Notes under the pieces: generated by a model
The model's input: the letters and a program-made list of their open reading frames with translations, nothing else
Database searches by the model: none
Told to the model about the DNA's origin: nothing
In this document: positions 60,739 through 64,000 of the stretch, in pieces
Layout of the letters: each line of letters begins with the position of its first letter
Numbering within the stretch: position 1 is the stretch's first letter
From: Centrapalus pauciflorus
Lineage: Eukaryota; Streptophyta; Magnoliopsida; Asterales; Asteraceae
Assembly (NCBI GenBank): GCA_020465985.1
Contig: JAANYP010003732.1
Location: forward strand, 417,501-481,500
Length of the DNA: 64,000 nucleotides
Direction of reading: 5' to 3'
Translations under genes and position numbers: made by a program

Positions 60739-60933
60739 ATGCCCAAAAAAAAAATTTGTAAATTTTCAAGAAATTTTGAGGAGTTTATTAGGAGTTTAGC
60801 TAGGTGGTTTTGTGGATTCTGCTTCTTGATTTCTTTGAATTTGTTGTATGTACACTTGTTCTTCCTTCATCTTGTTTCTGGGTTTTACGGATTCTTCTTA
60901 TTTAATTACTGGGGTTTTGGGCTTTCTACCTGA
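60739..60933 (+). other. Possible upstream ORF (64 codons) in the flippase leader
   Basis: An ATG-started frame (MPKKKICKF...) rich in hydrophobic residues that ends 170 bp before the flippase ATG. If transcription starts near 60700, ribosomes would meet it first. It could also be chance. Confidence 0.3.
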
Positions 60934-61103
60934 ACCCATTTAATTAATTCACTCGGGAGTTGGGAGGTGTGTTTACTGTAAAGCACCGGTCTTTTGTTGG
61001 TTTTTGGTGGATTCCTCATCTGGGTATCTGTAAAAACAAGAATTCTTGAAACAAGTCTTCAGTTTTTCAAGTGGGGAAAAAAAAATAAAAGAAATTAAAG
61101 AGA

Positions 61104-63969
61104 ATGGGTACAGGGAGGAGAAAGAGGTTGCATTTTAGCAAGATCTACTCATTCACATGTGGAAGAAGTAGATTTGATGAAGATCATTCACAGATTGGAG
61201 GTCCAGGGTTTTCAAGAGTGGTTTATTGCAACGAAACTGGTGTTTCAGAGGTTGCAAATCAAAATTATGCAGATAATTATGTGAGATCAACAAAGTATAC
61301 ACCAATGACCTTTTTACCAAAATCATTGTTTGAACAGTTTAGAAGAGTTGCAAATTTCTACTTTCTTGTTACTGGTATCTTGTCTTTTACAGACCTTGCT
61401 CCTTACTCTGCTGTTAGTGCTATCCTTCCTTTAATTGTGGTCATTGGTGCTACCATGGTCAAAGAAGGTATTGAAGATTGGCAAAGACAGCAGCAGGTAA
61501 TTTTCTTTAGATCCACTTCATTTTTCAAGTTTCAATCTTTAGTTCTTGGTGGCTTTTGATTCAAGTTTTGGGGATTTCTGATGGGAGTTATTAGTTTGAA
61601 TCTGTTGTTGTATTTTGATAATTATTTTTAGATCTTGGAGGTCAATATTTGATGACTATAGTTAGCTGTTTAAAATTTTTAACTGAAGCTTTTTCTGTAT
61701 AAAAAATCTGTTATCAAATTTGCATTCTTATGTTTTTGGTTTAAGTATTCAAAGGGATAATTTCATAGTAAATTGTTATGATATCATGTATTCATGTTCC
61801 CTTTTGGGTGTTCTTAAATCAGCCGACTTCCCTTCCCTGATCTGGTGTATCGAATCATTTTTTCAGGACCATGAGGTGAATAACCGAAAGGTTAAAGTTC
61901 ATCGTGGTGGCGGAGTTTTTGAGTCTAGAGAATGGAAAAGGCTAAGAGTAGGTGATATAGTGAAGGTAGAAAAAGATGAATTCTTCCCTGCAGATCTTCT
62001 TTTGCTTTCATCGAGCTATGAAGATGCTGTTTGTTATGTTGAAACCATGAATTTAGATGGGGAAACAAATTTGAAGCTAAAGCAATCGTTGGATGCAACT
62101 TCTCCGATTAATGATGATTCAGGCTTTAACAACTTTAGAGCAACTGTTAAATGCGAGGATCCGAATGCTAGTTTGTATACTTTTGTTGGAACAATGGAGT
62201 TTCAAGAGCAACAGTATGCACTTTCGCCTCAACAGCTTCTTTTACGAGACTCGAAGCTTCGAAACACAGATTACATTTATGGTGCTGTTATATTCACGGG
62301 TCATGATACGAAAGTGATTCAGAACTCCACAGAAGCACCTTCAAAAAGAAGTGGAATTGAGAGGAGAATGGATAGTATTATCTATTTCTTGTTCTTGATC
62401 TTGTTTCTAATGGCTTTTCTGGGATCTGTCTATTTTGGGATTGTAACAAAAGATGATTTAGACGGTGACAGAATGAAAAGATGGTATTTAAGACCAGATG
62501 ATTCGGAGATCTTTTTTGATCCCAAGAGAGCTCCGGCTGCAGCAATATATCACTTCCTCACAGCTTTATTGCTATATAGCTACTTAATACCGATTTCCTT
62601 ATATGTGTCGATAGAGATTGTGAAAGTGTTGCAGACGCTCTTCATTAACAACGACGTTCATATGTACTATGAGGAAGCCGACAAACCAGCCCATGCTAGA
62701 ACGTCGAATCTAACTGAAGAACTTGGTCAGATTGACACCATATTATCTGACAAAACCGGAACTTTAACTTGCAACTCCATGGAGTTCATCAAGTGTTCAG
62801 TCGCTGGCACTGCTTATGGGCGTGGTGTTACAGAAGTTGAGAGAGCTATGGCCAAACGGACAGGATCTCCATTAATCGTAAATGGTAGAGACCAACTTCT
62901 TGATGATCCCAACGACAGTGATTCTACGTTATCTGTCAAAGGCTACAATTTTGAAGACGAAAGAATCACAAATGGCTACTGGATTCACGAACCACATTCA
63001 GATGTGATTCAGAAGTTCTTTCGTTTATTGGCAATCTGTCATACAGCCATACCTGATGTGGATGAAGAGACAGGAAAGATTACCTACGAAGCTGAATCGC
63101 CTGACGAGGCTGCTTTCGTGATTGCTGCAAGAGAACTTGGCTTTGAATTCTACAAGAGGACGCAAACAACCGTCTCTTTTAGGGAGTTGGATCCGGTGAC
63201 CAAGAAAAATGTCGACAGGTGATAACCAATTTGGCATTTTTCCTCTTGTTTCTTGTAAACATTTAGTATCAAATCTGAATCTGGTCATCGGTTAAATGCA
63301 GGACATATGAACTTTTGAATGTTTTAGAGTTCAACAGTGCACGAAAGAGAATGTCTGTTATCGTGAGGGATGATACCGGGAAGCTACTTTTACTCTGTAA
63401 AGGTGCTGACAGGTAAGCCAAATACGAATCAAAACCGTCTTTATTCTATATCAGTAGCCATTGGTGTTTGTCTCCAACGTTGTCCTTTGGGTTGTGTACA
63501 GTGTTATGTTCGATAGACTTGCTAAAAACGGTAGACAATTCGAAGAGAATACAAAAGAACATGTGAATGAGTATGCAGATGCTGGTTTACGTACCTTGAT
63601 TCTTGCTTATCGTGAACTTGCTGAGGAAGAGTACAAAGCGTTCAATGAAAAATTTACAGAAGCCAAGAACTCAGTAAGCACAGATCGAGATGATTTGATC
63701 GATGAAGCAACCAAAGAAGTCGAAAAAGATTTGATACTTCTTGGTGCAACTGCTGTTGAGGACAAACTCCAAAAAGGGGTGAGTTTTTCTTTTTTACCTC
63801 AATTCAAGAACTTTGTGTTCAGTTTTTGAAGTTGAATCACTTTTGGTTACTGAATGATATTGAATGCGTTGTTTTTTCAGGTACCAGAATGCATCGATAA
63901 ACTTGCTCAAGCAGGAATCAAGATTTGGGTTCTCACCGGTGATAAGATGGAAACAGCAATCAATATTGG
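61104..63969 (+). CDS. Phospholipid-transporting P4-ATPase (ALA-type flippase), 5' 740 codons
   Basis: Seen: exons 61104-61496, 61867-63218, 63302-63412, 63502-63778 and 63881-63969 (cut by the window end) join in phase with GT-AG introns. The N-terminus MGTGRRKRLHFSKIYSFTCG is typical of the larger ALA subgroup (ALA4-7/9-12). Membrane segments follow FRRVANFYFLVTGILSF and the loop before residue 131. DGET (195-198) is the actuator dephosphorylation motif, PISL (373-376) is the membrane-centre motif where P2-type pumps have PEGL, and DKTGTLT carries the phosphorylated Asp426. ATP-binding motifs FNSARKRMSV and KGAD and the hinge TGDKMETA follow. Known: P4-ATPases flip aminophospholipids and lysolipids to the cytosolic leaflet of the plasma membrane and secretory membranes with ALIS/CDC50 partners. 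Full length is about 1,200 residues, so the last third lies beyond the window. The exact ALA number is not assigned. Confidence 0.92.
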
Positions 63970-64000
63970 GTAAGTTTTTATCTTTCGTTTAATAATCTGT

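Overview
This window is nuclear DNA from a flowering plant. The evidence is spliced genes with GT-AG introns, a bacterial-type PEP carboxylase, a P4-ATPase of the plant ALA type, a Lys-rich arabinogalactan protein, AT-rich intergenic DNA and many kinds of plant transposon. A eudicot is most likely, but the sequence alone does not fix the species. Six protein-coding genes can be modelled exon by exon: the 3' end of PPC4 (166-1693, +), a 57-aa basic microprotein (2173-2540, +), a RALF-like peptide precursor (7967-8583, +), a Lys-rich AGP (15401-16237, -), an isoprenylcysteine methylesterase (17884-21951, -) and the tRNA adenosine deaminase TADA (29357-32385, -). The 5' two-thirds of a phospholipid flippase enters at the right edge (61104-63969, +).

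Layout. 1-8.8 kb holds PPC4, the microprotein and the RALF gene, separated by a (TA)n-flanked element, two fold-back elements and a (CT)n-flanked element. 9.5-16.9 kb and 22.9-29.5 kb are two direct copies of one segment with the ICME gene between them. Copy 1 received a nearly intact Ty1/copia element (10195-15015) and keeps the AGP gene. Copy 2 lacks the AGP gene and instead holds six different (TA)n-flanked inverted-repeat elements end to end (23538-28897). The right edge of copy 2 is the last exon of TADA, and copy 1 carries a 101-bp fragment of that exon. 32.4-60 kb is gene-poor: a LINE split by a 2.1-kb near-perfect palindrome with a 9-bp target duplication, hAT-like MITEs with 8-bp duplications, a CACTA-like element nested in a Harbinger-like MITE, and two inverted copies of a Helitron-like composite. 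60.2-64 kb is the flippase leader and its first five coding exons.

The strongest candidate for an undescribed system is the family of (TA)n-flanked elements. They share a terminal signature (TA repeat, then GA plus a short spacer, then GGTTC, inverted at the other end), have no coding capacity, and have interiors filled with short palindromic words. They resemble the microsatellite-associated Micron elements described in rice, but here six sit in one uninterrupted stack and the duplicated segment supplies an approximate empty site. The host genes are unrelated housekeeping, wall and signalling genes; nothing suggests a cluster or shared pathway.
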